From: Prorocentrum cordatum
Lineage: Eukaryota; Sar; Dinophyceae; Prorocentrales; Prorocentraceae
Length of the DNA stretch: 64,000 nucleotides
Direction: 5' to 3'
Assembly: GCA_963575745.1 (NCBI GenBank)
Contig: CAUYUJ010010413.1
Span: 386,952-450,951, forward strand
The notes under the pieces were generated by a model that was given only the letters and a program-made list of their open reading frames with translations, searched no databases and had not been told where the DNA came from. Each line of letters opens with the position of its first letter. The first letter of the stretch is position 1. The position numbers and the translations under genes are program-made. Of this stretch, positions 1 through 11,108 are shown piece by piece.

Positions 1-277
1 TCTTCCAACCGATGTGTAATCTTCCCAGGGGGCGTCCGACATCGAATAAAGGTCGCCGCACTTGTGCTTCCAGGCCCAGGGCCCCTGGGGGCCCCGGCCA
101 GAAGAGCGCAGAACACCTAGATGGCACCGCTGATGATGCCCTTCACCCAGAGCCACCCACGCTTCGGGGCGGCCGCTCCGAGGCCGGCACGAATCTCAGG
201 TCGAGCTCGGGCGGCTCGCTTCCGAATAAGAGCGGAGGGGGCTACTGATTCGAGCCGCGCCTGGACTGTGCTTAGGT

Positions 278-445
278 TCAGGAGGGAGAAACATACAGAC
301 AGAAATGATCGTCGATTCCAAAGGAAATATGGGGAAAGATGGGGGGTGTGGGGGGGGGACGACGACAATTTTGAAAGCACGAGAAAGTATAATGAATCCT
401 GGGAATTTTATGTATTTTGTTGTGTGTGCCCCTGGGCCCCTTGAT
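278..445. mobile_element. MITE-like repeat, family 3, copy a
   Basis: One of three similar non-coding repeats (others at 5378-5660 and 13330-13495). Each begins with a CAGGAGGG-type sequence and an ACACACAG-like stretch leading into a CGATTCC motif. Each ends with GGGAAT, a T-rich stretch, TTGTGTGTGCCCC and GGGCCCCTT. The two ends are imperfect inverted repeats, which suggests a small non-autonomous TIR element. No coding capacity or clear target duplication was found. Confidence 0.5.
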
Positions 446-587
446 CGGGGGGGGGCGCGCCTGGGTCGCGGTCTCCACAGCCGAGGCTCGAAGCGGTCGC
501 GCGGCGCCGCCGCTTGGCCCTCGGCGCCACGCCAGGGCCCTGGCACTCTCGAGGCAGAAGCCCGAGCAGCCGCGGGGCCAACGGGAG

Positions 588-927
588 TCGGGCCGGACGA
601 GAGGGGGGGATGGGGGCGAAATCTGCTGCGTGCCGCTGATTTCGGCCCCACCGAGGGGCCCATTCCTCGCTGCATGGCCGTCTCCGGCGCCGGGAGGCGC
701 CGGGGAAATCGGCCACGTGAGCTGATTCCCAAATCCCCCCTTTGCTATCCTTGAGTCGGGCGTGTCCCCCTACAGAGGGATTTTCGACGAAAAATAAAAA
801 ATATCCCAAGCATCTTCCAAAATGGTCAAAAAATACTCTAAAAATCGTCCCCAGGCTATTTTTGGACTATTTTTGAACATTGCTCCTGTAGAGGGACAAG
901 CCCGACTTCATGCTATCCCCCCCTTTC
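588..927 (+). repeat. Dispersed repeat D1, copy 1 (interrupted by a MITE)
   Basis: Similar to 1093-1545, sharing GGCCGGACGAGAGGGG, then ATCTGCTGC, GGGGCCCATTCCTCG, GCGCCGGGAGGCG and finally CTATCCCCCCCTTTCGC. A shorter relative lies at 13795-13885. It is interrupted at 751-910 by MITE family 1; copy 2 keeps the uninterrupted site. Confidence 0.6.
751..910. mobile_element. MITE family 1, copy a, with 8-bp target duplication
   Basis: A 160-bp element with terminal inverted repeats. The left end reads TTGAGTCGGGCGTGTCCC and the right end is its near reverse complement (GGGACAAGCCCGACTTCA). It is flanked by the perfect 8-bp direct repeat TGCTATCC at 743-750 and 911-918. The interior is A/T-rich (GACGAAAAATAAAAAAT) and non-coding. 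A second copy with its own 8-bp duplication lies at 12702-12887. Duplications of 8 bp are known for hAT and some other cut-and-paste superfamilies; assignment is open because no transposase is present. Confidence 0.85.
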
Positions 928-1092
928 GCGCGGCCTGAGGGGGCGCCCTCAGCTCGGTGGCCTTTGCCCGGCCCGGCCGCTCGCGGAGAGCTCGTGGTCG
1001 CCCGAGGCCTCCCGAGGCGCGGCCTCGCTGGGCGCCCCGGAACGCCGGGCTCGATGCCCCCCAGGTCTCCAGGCACTGTGGAGGGCGATCGG

Positions 1093-1545
1093 TGGTCGGG
1101 CCGGACGAGAGGGGGGGGGATACCCTGACTCCGAATCCGCCTTGTTTTGGGGAAATTCGTGAGTAGGGCTTGGAATTTCCGCCTTACTTTTCGAGCCCCG
1201 CTGATGCCAATTTCCGCCCTACTTTTCTGTTGTTGTTTCCGCCCTACTTCGTGGATGTTCGCCCTATTTTCTGCTGGGTGCAGAAATTTCCGCCCTACTT
1301 TTTCAGCCTCTTATAGGTGGATTTCCGACGCAATTCTAAGTTGGAAAAAAGCCAAAGTAGGGCGGATCCGGAGTCAGGGTAGGGAAAGGGAGGGTTACGA
1401 CATCTGCTGCATGCAGCTGGTTTTGGCCCCACCGAAGGGGCCCATTCCTCGATACATGGCCGCCTGCGGCGCCGGGAGGCGGCGGGAAAATCAGCTACGT
1501 AAGCTGAGTCTCAAACCCCCCTTTCGCTATCCCCCCCTTTCGCCC
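1093..1545 (+). repeat. Dispersed repeat D1, copy 2 (interrupted by MITE family 2)
   Basis: Second copy of the repeat at 588-927. It carries MITE family 2 at 1123-1379, whereas copy 1 lacks that insertion. It also keeps the uninterrupted CTATCCCCCCCTTTCGC segment where copy 1 carries MITE family 1. Its 3' part (1398-1540) includes ATCTGCTGCATGCAGCTGG, shared with 13800-13820. Confidence 0.6.
1123..1379. mobile_element. MITE family 2, copy a
   Basis: A 257-bp element with terminal inverted repeats (left CCCTGACTCCGAATCCGCC; right end the reverse complement of CCCTGACTCCGGATCCGCC). The interior repeats a TTCCGCCCTACTT-like motif at about 1177, 1211, 1238, 1258 and 1288, and once in reverse at about 1364. 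Related copies are at 16875-17116 and 22979-23237. No clean target duplication is visible for this copy. Confidence 0.75.
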
Positions 1546-1733
1546 GACCCGAAATGGAGAGGAAGCATGTTGCCAAATAATTTCCAGATGTCTAAAACAT
1601 GTTTCCAGCATGTTTTAAATATGTAGAAAACATGTTTGAACATGATTAAAACATCGGCGATGCGGCGCGATCCTCCGACCCCATCTACTCCGACCCCGTC
1701 TAGGAGGCCTCTAAGTCCGCACCAACTCCTCTT

Positions 1734-1932
1734 TGAGGAATAAGAATGCATAAGCAGAAACTTTCGGAGCTCCGCGCTGGCTTTCTTGGATCTGCGCCGG
1801 GCCCCCCACCTTGCGGCGCCTCCTGGCGCCACCCCTTCTGCGCTCCGTGCGCTGGGGGGAGGGTTTGGCGTAGATCCAAGAAATCCGCGCGATCCGTCGA
1901 ACGTTTATGTTTGTGCCGTTTGTTCTTCCTCC
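1734..1932. mobile_element. Fold-back MITE, family 4, copy a
   Basis: Two arms of about 55-60 bp are inverted relative to each other (left GAGGAATAAG... to TTTCTTGGATCTGCGCC; right GGCGTAGATCCAAGAAA... to GTTCTTCCTC). They enclose a GC-rich loop containing GGCGCC. A better preserved copy is at 13022-13215. Non-coding. Confidence 0.55.
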
Positions 1933-2835
1933 ATCTTTCCTGACTTGAATGCCTCGATGATGCAGGGCCGTGGTCAGGCCCAAAGCAAGACTCCGATCAC
2001 AGGCAATCGCGGCCGACTTCGGGGAGATCTTTAGCCCGTCGGCCTGAAGGTCAGCAGCAAATTGCACGGTGGCGTTGGTCATTATAGGCGCAAGCGTCGT
2101 GCGGCCCCTTCCGTGCGAACGTGTCCATCATCAACACAAGACTTGCCCCCCCCTTGAGAGAATTCGGAGTGGATTCGCTCCAGGGTGGGGTGCAAGAAAG
2201 CGGCTGGCGCCCTTCTCTGCTGCTCGGCAGCTTGCGGCAAAACTCAAGCATGGGCCAATCGGCAAAAGCACTGAGCTGCGGTCCCTGAGCAGACGGAGCC
2301 CGCGGCAGGCGAGAGCCGACAGGCGCGGTATTTTTGGACGAGCCGTCGAGGTCCAGACAACGGTCGATGCACAAGTCCGCGCCCCGAGGCGCCTCCCAGG
2401 CGCGGCGCCTCCTAGACCTCCTGCATTTCCTCGGCGCTAGAGCTGTGGAAGTCGATTAGGTGGAGGGGAAGCATGCTGCCAGATAATTTCCAGATGTCTA
2501 AAACATGTGTTAAACATGCTTTCAAAATGTAAAAACCAGATTTGAAACATTTTTAGAACAATTCCCGACGTTTTAAACTCATCTTTAATTCAAGAATAGG
2601 ACAGTTAGGGTGTCCATTGTCGTGGCATCCACAACGCTAGAGGGAATCGCAAATCTCCTTCACGTCAGAATGGACGGAGAGGTGGCTGGCGCCGAAGGCG
2701 TCGCAGGACGCACTCACAAAGTGGCGGCCGACTGCCGCGCTCAACGCGCTGATGCCTCGGATTGCTTCGCCCCGGAATCCCGCCCGGCCGTCCAGCCACG
2801 CCCAAGGAATCGCATTGCGAAGCAACCTCCAGACG
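1933..2835. other. Non-coding stretch, nothing recognised
   Basis: No gene could be supported here on either strand. At 2470-2580 there is a run similar to 1557-1640 (ATGTTGCCAAATAATTTCC-like, then AAACATG repeats), indicating a dispersed repeat with two copies in the first 2.6 kb. Confidence 0.4.
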
Positions 2836-3056
2836 CGGGTGGACCAGGCGAGGAGAGCGATCGCCCTCTTCTCCCCCCCGCCCGAGGATTCCCATTCCGA
2901 CGCAAACTCCAGAGGCGGGCGGGCCAGGCGAGGGAGGTCGATCGCCTTCTCCCTGTGCCTGCCCGAGAACGCCCATTCGGAAGCAGACTTCTGAGGCGGG
3001 CGGGCCAGTCGAGGAGAGCGATCGCCTTCTCTCCCCCCGAGTCCGTGGGGATCAGT
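2836..3056 (+). repeat. Tandem repeat, about 80-bp unit, 2.7 copies
   Basis: Each unit starts GCGGGCGGGCCAGGCGAGG, contains GATCGCC, then a CCCGCCCGAGGATTCCCATTC-like segment and CAAACTCC/CAGACTTC before the next unit. Units start near 2836, 2917 and 2997. The open frames across it on both strands are by-products of the repeat. Confidence 0.6.
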
Positions 3057-3237
3057 CCCATGAGGGCTGGTAAGAACTGCCAGGGCCAAACGAGGTCCCT
3101 GTCGGCCTGGCGAAAGAGATCCAGAAGGGCTCCTTATCCCTCAGGTCCGATCTCCTGTATGTTATTGGGCCCCAGGTCATCAATCCCTCGCCCAGTCATC
3201 GGGGGCTCCTGGGTGAGGCAGGTGGGGTGGTCCAACG

Positions 3238-3250
3238 AGAGAAAGAGAGA

Positions 3251-3281
<31 letters not shown>

Positions 3282-3310
3282 CGACAGACAGAGAGATAGA
3301 GAGAGAGGAG
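3238..3310 (+). repeat. (GA)n microsatellite
   Basis: Almost pure GA dinucleotide run with a few GACA interruptions. Confidence 0.95.
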
Positions 3311-4064
3311 GGACCTGTTCGTCCTGGGCCATGCGCCTGGCACGATGGATGGCCTGGTTGACCTTGGTCCAGGCATGCTGGGGGTCTGGGGTGGTCCACC
3401 TTTTGGACCTCTCCTCAAATCCATGGCAGAGAGGGGGCTGCTGGTGGATTCCCCGGTGATAATTTCGCGCAGGGCCCGTGGTGGGGGCTTGGTATACCTG
3501 TGGAGCTGGCCGATCGATACGGCCACTAAAAGCCTTCTCCACCCACGAAGGAAACTTACCAGCGGCGGCTCTGGCAGCAGCATGTTGCGAAATAGCGGCG
3601 TTGATCCTCGCGGCCTCCAGCAAGACCAGAAATTCCCCCCGGCGTTCAGCTGGCCACCTTGCGGAACCGAGCCTTCCAAGATCTAGTGGATTCAAGAGGA
3701 ATGCTCAAGGCTGGGCCTGTTGGCTCATCCAGCGCACGCTGCTGGAGCTTTGATATGGCCCCAGCTCCCCGGGTTATCGGGAGTTAAGGGGGTGCTTCGA
3801 AGCTCGCTCGGAGACTTGCACAAACTGGAGCAGTTCGCTCCAACACTGGGCAATGAGACCGGTGAAGCGCCTAGACTGCCCCCTACGGCTCATCCTCGCG
3901 ATGCGAGGTGGGGACAGTCGGGCCCACCCCAGAAGCCTGGCCCCTTGTTCCTGGGGAGCGTCGATAAGCTGGACCGAAACAAGCTCGAAGAGGCGAAGCT
4001 CACTGGGAGTAGACCTGGCCGAGCCTGGTGGCGGCAGGCCCCGAGAGCTGGAAGGCCCAGGCCC

Positions 4065-4192
4065 CCCCCCCTCCTCCTCCCTCTCCTCCTCCTGCTCCTC
4101 CTCCCCCTCCCCCTCCTCCTCCTCCTCCTCCTCCTCCTCCTCTTCCTCCTCCTCCTCCTCCTCCTCTTCCTCCTCCTCCTCCTCCTCCTAAA
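4065..4192 (+). repeat. (TCC)n polypyrimidine tract
   Basis: CTCCTC repeats with TTCC interruptions. Open frames across it give only Pro, Ser, Leu, Gly, Arg or Glu runs and are not genes. A short GGA tract of opposite strand sense follows at 4589-4640. Confidence 0.95.
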
Positions 4193-5377
4193 AAACCTCT
4201 TGCCACAACCGATCGCGGTCCTCCATGCTCCAGGCGTTGCGCAGGGGAGGCAGTCGGCTCGGCCATCGGGAGGCCATCTCAGGCGCGGTGCACCAGCTCG
4301 GGGCACGCGCGTCGAGCGGGTCAGCGGATCTGGACGTTCTGCTCCAGGGCCTCCTGTCCCGCCATCTTGTCAAAGTCCAGGTCGGCTTCGAGCTCGACTG
4401 GGTTAATAGGTGCGACCCTCTCAGGTGGGGCCTCCGGTGCTGCGGCGCCGAGGATCCTCGCAGAAGCCGAAGGTGCAATGTACTTTGGCGGGTCGCGGGA
4501 AGGTAGGCTAACTCCGATCGGGATCCTCTCTTCCGCCTGTTAGTGTCCAGATCGGTCTCTTCCTGCATGGCCTTCTCGCTTGTCGAGGAGGAGGAGGAGG
4601 AGGAGGAGGCGGAGGCGGAGGCGGAGGAGGAGGAGGCGGCCTTCTCCTGTCGCCATCGGCGTTTCCTCGACCTTTTGCTATCAGGGTCAGCCTGACGCGT
4701 CGGCCTAGGAGGATGAGCGCAGCGCTGGGGTCGGTCGAGCACATGGATCTCCGCGTCGGTCGCGCCGACGTCGACGGTACAGTCAACCCGCGCATCCTTT
4801 CGGATACGGGTTGACTGCAGGCGTAGCCGCGGTAGCCGCGTGGTTTGCCCCCGCTCCGTGGGCCGGAACCGCAGGGCATGGCCGCGCGCGAGAAGCGGCA
4901 GCGGTCCAGAATCTGGAAGGGCGGCCGACCACAGGCCCACGTGGTGCCGACGGGGCTCACCGCGCCCCCTGGCAGACCGGGCCGCTCGGAGCTGCTCAGA
5001 TCGCCTGGCGGCGTGTGCCAGTCCGCCGTGATGACCCACGGGAGAGCGACCAAGTCTAGAAAATGCCCCCAAATACCCGACTGGGGGATCGACTACAGAT
5101 TTGATTGACCCCAAAATTAATTTCCACGTCGACTCTTCAACAAAAACACCCAACCATTCGTAGATCTGCGACAGTGCTACGAATTGCCAGTGGATGCGAC
5201 AAGATAAGACAATTCTGGGTCAAATCAATTCTGACGTCGGTCCCCTACTCGAAATATTGCGGAGCTTGATCAGGTGGGTGCCCCCCAGGCTTCTCGCCTG
5301 GCGCGAGGTAGAGGGCCGCGCCGAGCAGCTCGCGCCCGAAGTCCTAGAGGTCGCTGGGGCCGCCCGCTGGAAGTATG

Positions 5378-5660
5378 TACTTCAGGAGGGGGAAAAACAC
5401 ACAGACACAATGAATCGTCGATTCCCCCGAAACTATGGGAACATACGGGCGCCCTGGGCTCGGCCGCGCTCGCACCACAGGGTGCCCGCCGCCGCGGCGC
5501 GCGCAAACGAGAGCGCCGCGTGCGGCGCTGAGGAGGAGGAGAAGGAAGGGGTGAGCACTAAATATGGGAAGTGGGGGGGAAGACAGCAACCCAGAACATA
5601 TGGGAAGATCTGGGGAATCCTGTTATTAGTGTCTATTTATCTGTGTGCCTCAGGGCCCCC
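5378..5660. mobile_element. MITE-like repeat, family 3, copy b
   Basis: Same ends as 278-445 (CACACAGACACAATGAATCG near the left; GGGAATCCTG, then TCTGTGTGCC and AGGGCCCCC at the right). Its middle is expanded by about 110 bp of GC-rich sequence at about 5447-5560. Confidence 0.5.
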
Positions 5661-6870
5661 TTCAGTACTCCCTCGAGCTGTCCTACACCCTGCTGTTGAT
5701 CGGTGCGTTGGACAAGGTATACGCGTGAGTGCCACTGCGCGCGCCTCCTCAGTGCTGGAAAAGCCCCTCCTGCAGCGAGCACATGTCGGTGGGGCCGAGG
5801 TGGGCTGACTACTGCCTTCCAGTCACGCTTGTCCGAGAAATCAGCAATATCTTTAAAAGCTTGCCAATGAGTTGTCGCCAGCCCTTCAACATCTGGTGCA
5901 CCTGCGTCTTGGCGTGTGCTCGCATTCATAGGCAAAATGCACCCCCCGCCCCCGACACCCAGCAACGCTGGTTCCACCTTGGTCCCAACCTCTGGTTTCT
6001 CTATGATCTGATTCTGATTCCACTATGATTCCATGTTTTGGGGGAAAGGGAAACTGCGTGGGCCCGCCGCGCCGCCTGCTGCCGCTCCAACGCCCCAGCG
6101 TTGACGCTCGTAGTGTGCGCAACGTGTCGTTTTTTTTGTTTTTGTTCCTGATTTCCTGGGCTGTCCTCGCCCGATTTGTTTCGCTTCGGCGTGGCCGCTG
6201 TGGCCGCCGTGGGCGTCGTAGATTGCCGCCTGGCCTGCTTCGTTTCGCGGCCGCCGTGGCTGCCGTCGCGGCCGCCGCCTCCGGGCCCCGCGCTTCGCCC
6301 TGGTGCAGTTGTCATAGACACCGCTGCTGCCGCAGGCCCCGCAGCGTGCCTTCAGGCTTGCTTCGCCCCGCTGCCGCCGTTTTCGCCGTAGCCTCCGTGG
6401 TCGCCGCCATCGATTCAGCTGGTCTCCAGTCTTGTTCGCAACCCGTAGGCGTTTCAGTTTTTGTGCCCAGCCTGCTCCGCCTCTCACTGCTGTTGCGGCT
6501 GCAGGCGTGCTGCCATGCAGCTTCTTGCGCCTCGTAGATGTGGCGTCCGCTGTAATTGCCACCTCAGTTGGCCTCTGGCCTGCTTCACTCTGTCGACGCC
6601 GTAGCCCTCGTAGGCGCTGCAGCCGTATGTCCATCTTTTGCGGCTTCTGCTCCTCCCCTTGGGCGCTGCGCCGACACAGGCCCGAATTCGATTGCGCGCG
6701 TGGCGGGCGCTTGCGCTCCTGCTGCCAGGAGCTCCCCCTTTTGTGGAGCGCGCCATCGGGCCGGGGCGATCGTCGAGCGGAGGGGCGGCTCGGCTGTGGG
6801 TGCGTCGACAGGGCCTGCACGTCGATGGGATTCGTCGTGGCCGCTGCGATCTCCGTAGGCACTGTTGCGC
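5661..6870. other. GC-rich non-coding stretch
   Basis: Degenerate GCCGCCGTGG and CTGCTTCG/GTAGGCG phrases recur through 6180-6850, but no coding region or defined element could be recognised. Confidence 0.35.
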
Positions 6871-6871
6871 C

Positions 6872-7060
6872 GCGGTCCCCCTCCCCGCCTCCTCCTCTTC
6901 CTCTCCCTCCCCCCCTCCTTTTCCTCCCTCTCCCCCTTCTCCTCCTCCTCCTCCTCCTTCTTCTCTTCCGCCTCCTTCTCATCTTCCGCCTCCTCCTCCT
7001 CCTCCTCCTCGTCCTCGTCGTCCTCCTCCTCCTCCTCCTCCTCCTCCTCCTCTTCCTTCT
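6872..7060 (+). repeat. (TCC)n polypyrimidine tract
   Basis: Imperfect CTCCTC/TTCCTC run that stops abruptly at the leader-like sequence at 7061. Confidence 0.95.
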
Positions 7061-7081
7061 TCCTAGCCATGTGGGCTCAAG
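7061..7081 (+). other. Possible DinoSL relic
   Basis: Reads TCCTAGCCATGTGGGCTCAAG and matches 17 of the 21 core leader bases, including TAGCCAT and GGCTCAAG, followed at once by TTCAAG. It lies directly after a (TCC)n tract and 590 bp upstream of the EF-hand gene, on the same strand. It could be a decayed leader from an earlier retroposition or a chance match. Confidence 0.35.
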
Positions 7082-7330
7082 TTCAAGCCGCGAGGCCTCG
7101 GCGGAGCCGTGGGGCCTGGGTCGAGCCCCCCTGCCTGCAGGATCCCAGCCTCGCACGACCCCCGCGTGAGCTTGAGTGCGCTGCAGGTTCTCGCAGCTCG
7201 CACCCTCGGAATCGCACCGCGTGATCCCGATCTGCCAGCTCTGGGCTCTGCCGATGCAGTGATGGCGGCTGCTTCTGCCACGATCAGGCGGCGCGCCCAT
7301 TCGTGTGCGGCTGGGCGCAGTCTGGCGCAC

Positions 7331-7475
7331 ATCCTCCTCCTCCTCCTCCTCCTCCTCCTCCTCCTCCTCCTCCTCCTCCTCCTCCTCCCTCCCCCCCTCC
7401 TCCTCCCTCCCTCCCTCCCTCCCTCCCTCCTCCTCCTCCTCCTGCTCCTCATCCTCCTCCTCGCCTCAGCCTCAT
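7331..7475 (+). repeat. (TCC)n tract upstream of gene 1
   Basis: Nearly uninterrupted CTC/TCC repeats, followed by CATC-rich pyrimidine sequence up to about 7550. It ends about 120 bp before the start codon of the EF-hand gene. Confidence 0.95.
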
Positions 7476-7672
7476 CCTCGCCTTCATCTACATCCTTACC
7501 CTTGACGCCTTCATCCTTGCCACTGTCAGCACCACCATCCTCATCCTCACTGTCCGTACGCAGCCGTTTTGGCTCGCGGCACCTGGTGGGTTAATCTAGC
7601 CCGGCCCCGTCGCGCCACGGCTGGCTGAGGGTACGAAGAGGGGCTGGCCGGCGCAGGCCCGCCTATGCCAGG

Positions 7673-8203
7673 ATGTTTTCGTGTTGCTGCAACCCGCTCG
7701 ACCCTGGCGAGAGTTTGGAATTCCCCACGAAGCGGAAGATACATCATGCCAAGATCCGGCCGTTGTTGACAGACTTGGAGGCGCAATTTCAAGAGAATTG
7801 TGGTGAAGACGGCATGCTGGACAGAGCGGAACTTGGGGAGATCTGGAAGAAAGTCGCCTGCAGCAAGGTCGGCAAGCTCAGCAAGGAAGAAGAGGAATTG
7901 ATCGATCATAGCTGCGACACTTTTTTCTCGCAGATGGACATGTCCAATGATGGCTATGTCTCCTACGAAGAGTTTGCCACATTTATGCTCGGCACAGACG
8001 AGTCGAGGGGTGGGCTGGACATGCGGACGTGGAGGAAAGACGTCAATACGTCCTTGAAGAAGAACCCGAAGAAGCTGGACGACATGATCAGGCAGTTCAA
8101 GACCTGGGACAAGAACGGCGACGGGAAAATCACCAAAGAGGAGTTGGAAGAGGTGTTGAAGGATATGCACAACAGTGCAGACTGCAGTGATAATGATATC
8201 CAG
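7673..8203 (+). CDS. EF-hand/PPPDE protein, exon 1 (three EF-hands)
   Basis: N-terminal part of a calcium-binding protein. The protein begins MFSCCC, a Cys cluster that could be palmitoylated. EF-hand-like loops lie at about residues 43-54 (degenerate), 89-100 (D-M-S-N-D-G, canonical spacing to E100) and 146-157 (D-K-N-G-D-G to E157, canonical). A fourth loop is encoded in exon 2, so the two reading frames belong to one gene. The frame is open to 8311, but similarity to coding sequence stops near the CAG at 8201-8203. There the sequence turns into a repeat that also occurs at the 5' end of the gene 2 intron. The exact donor is uncertain: CAG|CTGCCT is non-canonical, and a GT exists at 8216. 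The start ATG is the first in frame; an imperfect leader-like sequence lies at 7554-7579. Confidence 0.85.
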
Positions 8204-8584
8204 CTGCCTTCGCCAGGTTCCGCCACCGTGCCAGCGCAGCACTGTGTGGCGCGGCTTCGAGCAACGCCCGGACGGCCACAACATGCGGCACCTGTTGTCT
8301 CGATTCCCTAAGGGGCTCTGATTGCGCCTGCATGGTCCATCTGGGGGCTGTCTTGAGCGCCCGCAGGGCCGTCTCGGCGCCCTCCTGTTACACGCCGGTC
8401 GTTGAAAGTAGGTATTTCTGGATTCCCAGATCCCAATCTACTTCAAGCGACTTCCTACTTCAAGAACCGACACGCTTTTGCTGTGTTTCGTTATCATCTG
8501 GGGGGGCCTGGACCCAATCTACTACATCCGCCTTCCTACTTCACGTTTTTACCTTCTTCTTCCGACCGACGTGTACCCGTTCGT

Positions 8585-9010
8585 GCCGTCTTGGGGCCCC
8601 GTTGGGCCGTCTTGGTGCCGCCTTGGGCCGCATGGGGCTCGGCCGACCTGGGCCGGTTCCTGGGAGCTTCTCCCTCTTGGGCCGCCTCGGGGCCCTCCTG
8701 GTGCTGCCCTGGGCGTGCGAGCTCTCGCTGGTCTCTTCGGGCTGTCGTCGGCGCTCCTCCCAGGCCATCTTGACGGCATGTCGAGACAAGAGGCCCGGGG
8801 AACAGGAGCAACTCTGAGAAGTGATTTTGCTTTTGAGTGTTCTTGGTCACCCTGGAGCGTGGGCGTCTTGTGAGCCTCTTGGGGCCATTTCAGCGCGCCT
8901 CTGGGAAAATATTCTTGGGGATTTTTGGGTGACTGACTGTTGGGGCAAGGTTGGGCCATCTTTGCTGCCTTGTTGGCTTTCCTGGGCCGTGTTTGCAACC
9001 CTGGGGAGCC
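8585..9010 (+). repeat. Degenerate GGGCCGTCTTGG-rich repeats
   Basis: Loosely repeated phrases (GGGCCGTCTTGG, GCCGCCTTGGG, GGGCCCTCC) without fixed period. Similar texture recurs at 14280-14640 and 61190-61720, and in reverse complement at 45570-46170 and 63210-63640. Non-coding. Confidence 0.5.
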
Positions 9011-9687
9011 TCCTAGAGCGCACGGGAGCCGTCGCGTCGCCCAGAGGTGGGAGGGGCTGGGGCGGTGCACGCACCCAGTTGTAAGCAGGAGGGGGGGGGG
9101 GTCCCAGAATGTTTACAAGAGCCGTGACCATGGACTGACCCGTCGTGTCAGAGTGGCGGGCTGGGGGGGAGTGGGCGGCGGCGGTGGCGCAAGAGGTGGC
9201 GATAGGGTGGCGGCCGGGGTGGATTCGGCGGGCGGCGACGGCGACGGCGGCGGAAGGTACGCCGGGCCTCACCACGGAGGGTGAAGTCGTGGCGGGGCGG
9301 GGGGCGGGGGCTGGGGGCGCGGCGGCGGAGGCGGCTGGGGTGGGGTGGTTTCGGCAAGTGGCGACTGCCGGGGCGGCGGCTCGGGAGGGGGAGCGTCGGG
9401 CAGCGCCCGGGCGGAGGATGGGCTGGCATCCCCCGGAATCCAGACCGGCGGGGGCGGCGGCGGGGGTGTGGCGGCGGGCGGACTGGCGGCACCGGACCTT
9501 CGCCTGACGCCGCGCTGAGCGCGGGCACGGGGGGCGCGCGTGCGGAGGGAGGGCGGACCACGGCGGGTGGGAGATGACCTTCCCAATTCTTTTGGTGGGG
9601 GTCTTGATTTATCAGAGTGAGGGGGCCGAACGGTCATTCACTGTCCCTGGGTGCGTGGCTGAATTGGGATTCCGCGGTGCGGATTCG

Positions 9688-9840
<153 letters not shown>

Positions 9841-9849
9841 TGTCGTTGT

Positions 9850-10190
9850 CCCACCCGCCACCCGCCCCGCGACCCACCGGCGACCCACCCCGCGACCCAC
9901 CCGCGACCCACCCGCGACCCACCCGCGACCCACCCGCGACCCACCCCGCGGCCCACCCCGCGACCCATCCCGCGACCCACCCCGCGACCCACCCGCGACC
10001 CACCCGCGACCCACCCGCGACCCACCCCACGACCCACCCCGCGACCCACCGGCGACCCACCCGCGACCCACCCGCGACCCACCCCGCGACTCACCCGCGA
10101 CCCACCCGCGACCCACCCGCGACCCACCCGCGACCCACCCGCGACCCACCCCGCGACCCACCCGCGACCCACCCGCGACCCAAACCACGT
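9850..10190 (+). repeat. 11-12-bp minisatellite (GCGACCCACCC)n
   Basis: About 30 tandem units of GCGACCCACCC, some with an extra C. The same unit reappears as a linker between the longer repeats that follow. Confidence 0.95.
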
Positions 10191-10548
10191 TCAAGGTACA
10201 AACCAACATTTTCGGCGCCTGCGGCGGGCTTTTTTTGCATTCCTTCCAGGTGGAGAGCCCGCGACCCACCCCGCGACCAACTCGCGACCAACCCGCGACC
10301 CAAACCACGTTCAGGGTACAAACCACATTTTTCGGCGCCTGCGGCGGGCATCTTTTGCATTCGTTCTAGGTGGAGAGACCGCAGCCCACCCGCGACCACG
10401 TTCAGGGTACAAACCAATTTTTTCGGCGCCTGCGGCGGGCATCTTGTGCATTCGTTCCTGGTGGAGAACCCGCGGCCCACCAGCGACCCAAACCACGTTC
10501 AGTGTACAAACCAAATTTTTCGGCGCCTGCGGCGGGCTGCTTTTGCAG
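10180..10548 (+). repeat. Long tandem repeat, four copies, units of about 90-120 bp
   Basis: Units start near 10182, 10302, 10396 and 10490. Each contains CACGTTCAGGGTACAAACC, then TTTTTCGGCGCCTGCGGCGG, a GCATTCGTTC segment and GTGGAGA, and is joined to the next by minisatellite units. A higher-order repeat inside the intron of gene 1. Confidence 0.85.
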
Positions 10549-10925
10549 GAGGACGAGGAGGAGGAGGAGGAAGAGGAGGAGGAGGAGGAGGAGGAGGAGG
10601 GGGAGGAAGGGGACGACGACGACGACGACGACGACGTCGACGACGACGACAAAAAGGAGGAGGGGGGAGGATCGGGAGGGGGGGAAGAGGAGGAGGACGA
10701 CGAGGAGGATCATGACGACAATGGGAGGACGATGATGGAAGGACGAGGGGGGGAGAGGGAGGACGAGGAAGAAGAGGAGGACGAGGAGGACGAGGTGGAG
10801 GAGGAGGACGACGATGACGATGAGGACGAGGACGAGGACGAGGAAGAGGAGGAGGAGGAGGAGGAGGAGGCGGAGGAGGAGGAGGCGGAGGAGGAGGAGG
10901 AGGAGGAGGAGGAGGAGGGGGAGAA
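10549..10925 (+). repeat. (GGA)n and (GAC)n tracts
   Basis: Purine-rich GAG/GGA repeats with GACGAC blocks, running almost to exon 2 of gene 1. The acidic or basic open frames across it are not genes. Confidence 0.95.
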
Positions 10926-11108
10926 GGAGAGCGCCATCGACAGGGAAGGTGGGGGCCACGAGGTCCGCCGGCTTGACGACGCCCGCGTCGCCCGCGCCCG
11001 CCCCCTCACTCTTATCCGCAATTGCGGGGTGCTATATAAAAAATGGCATCATACCACGCCTCAGCGCCGTGCCCCCTGGGGGCACGGCGGCAGATCTACC
11101 GATTGGAG

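Noticed and set aside
6023-7330. 435-codon minus-strand Arg-rich frame
   Set aside because: Driven by GC-rich composition and a TCC tract; no conserved motif.
8204-8311. Continuation of the EF-hand frame beyond 8203
   Set aside because: This DNA matches the start of the gene 2 intron rather than coding sequence, so it is treated as intron.
11031-11045. TATATAAAAAATGG as a TATA-box promoter with start codon
   Set aside because: Dinoflagellate genes generally lack TATA boxes, and this lies at the end of the proposed intron.
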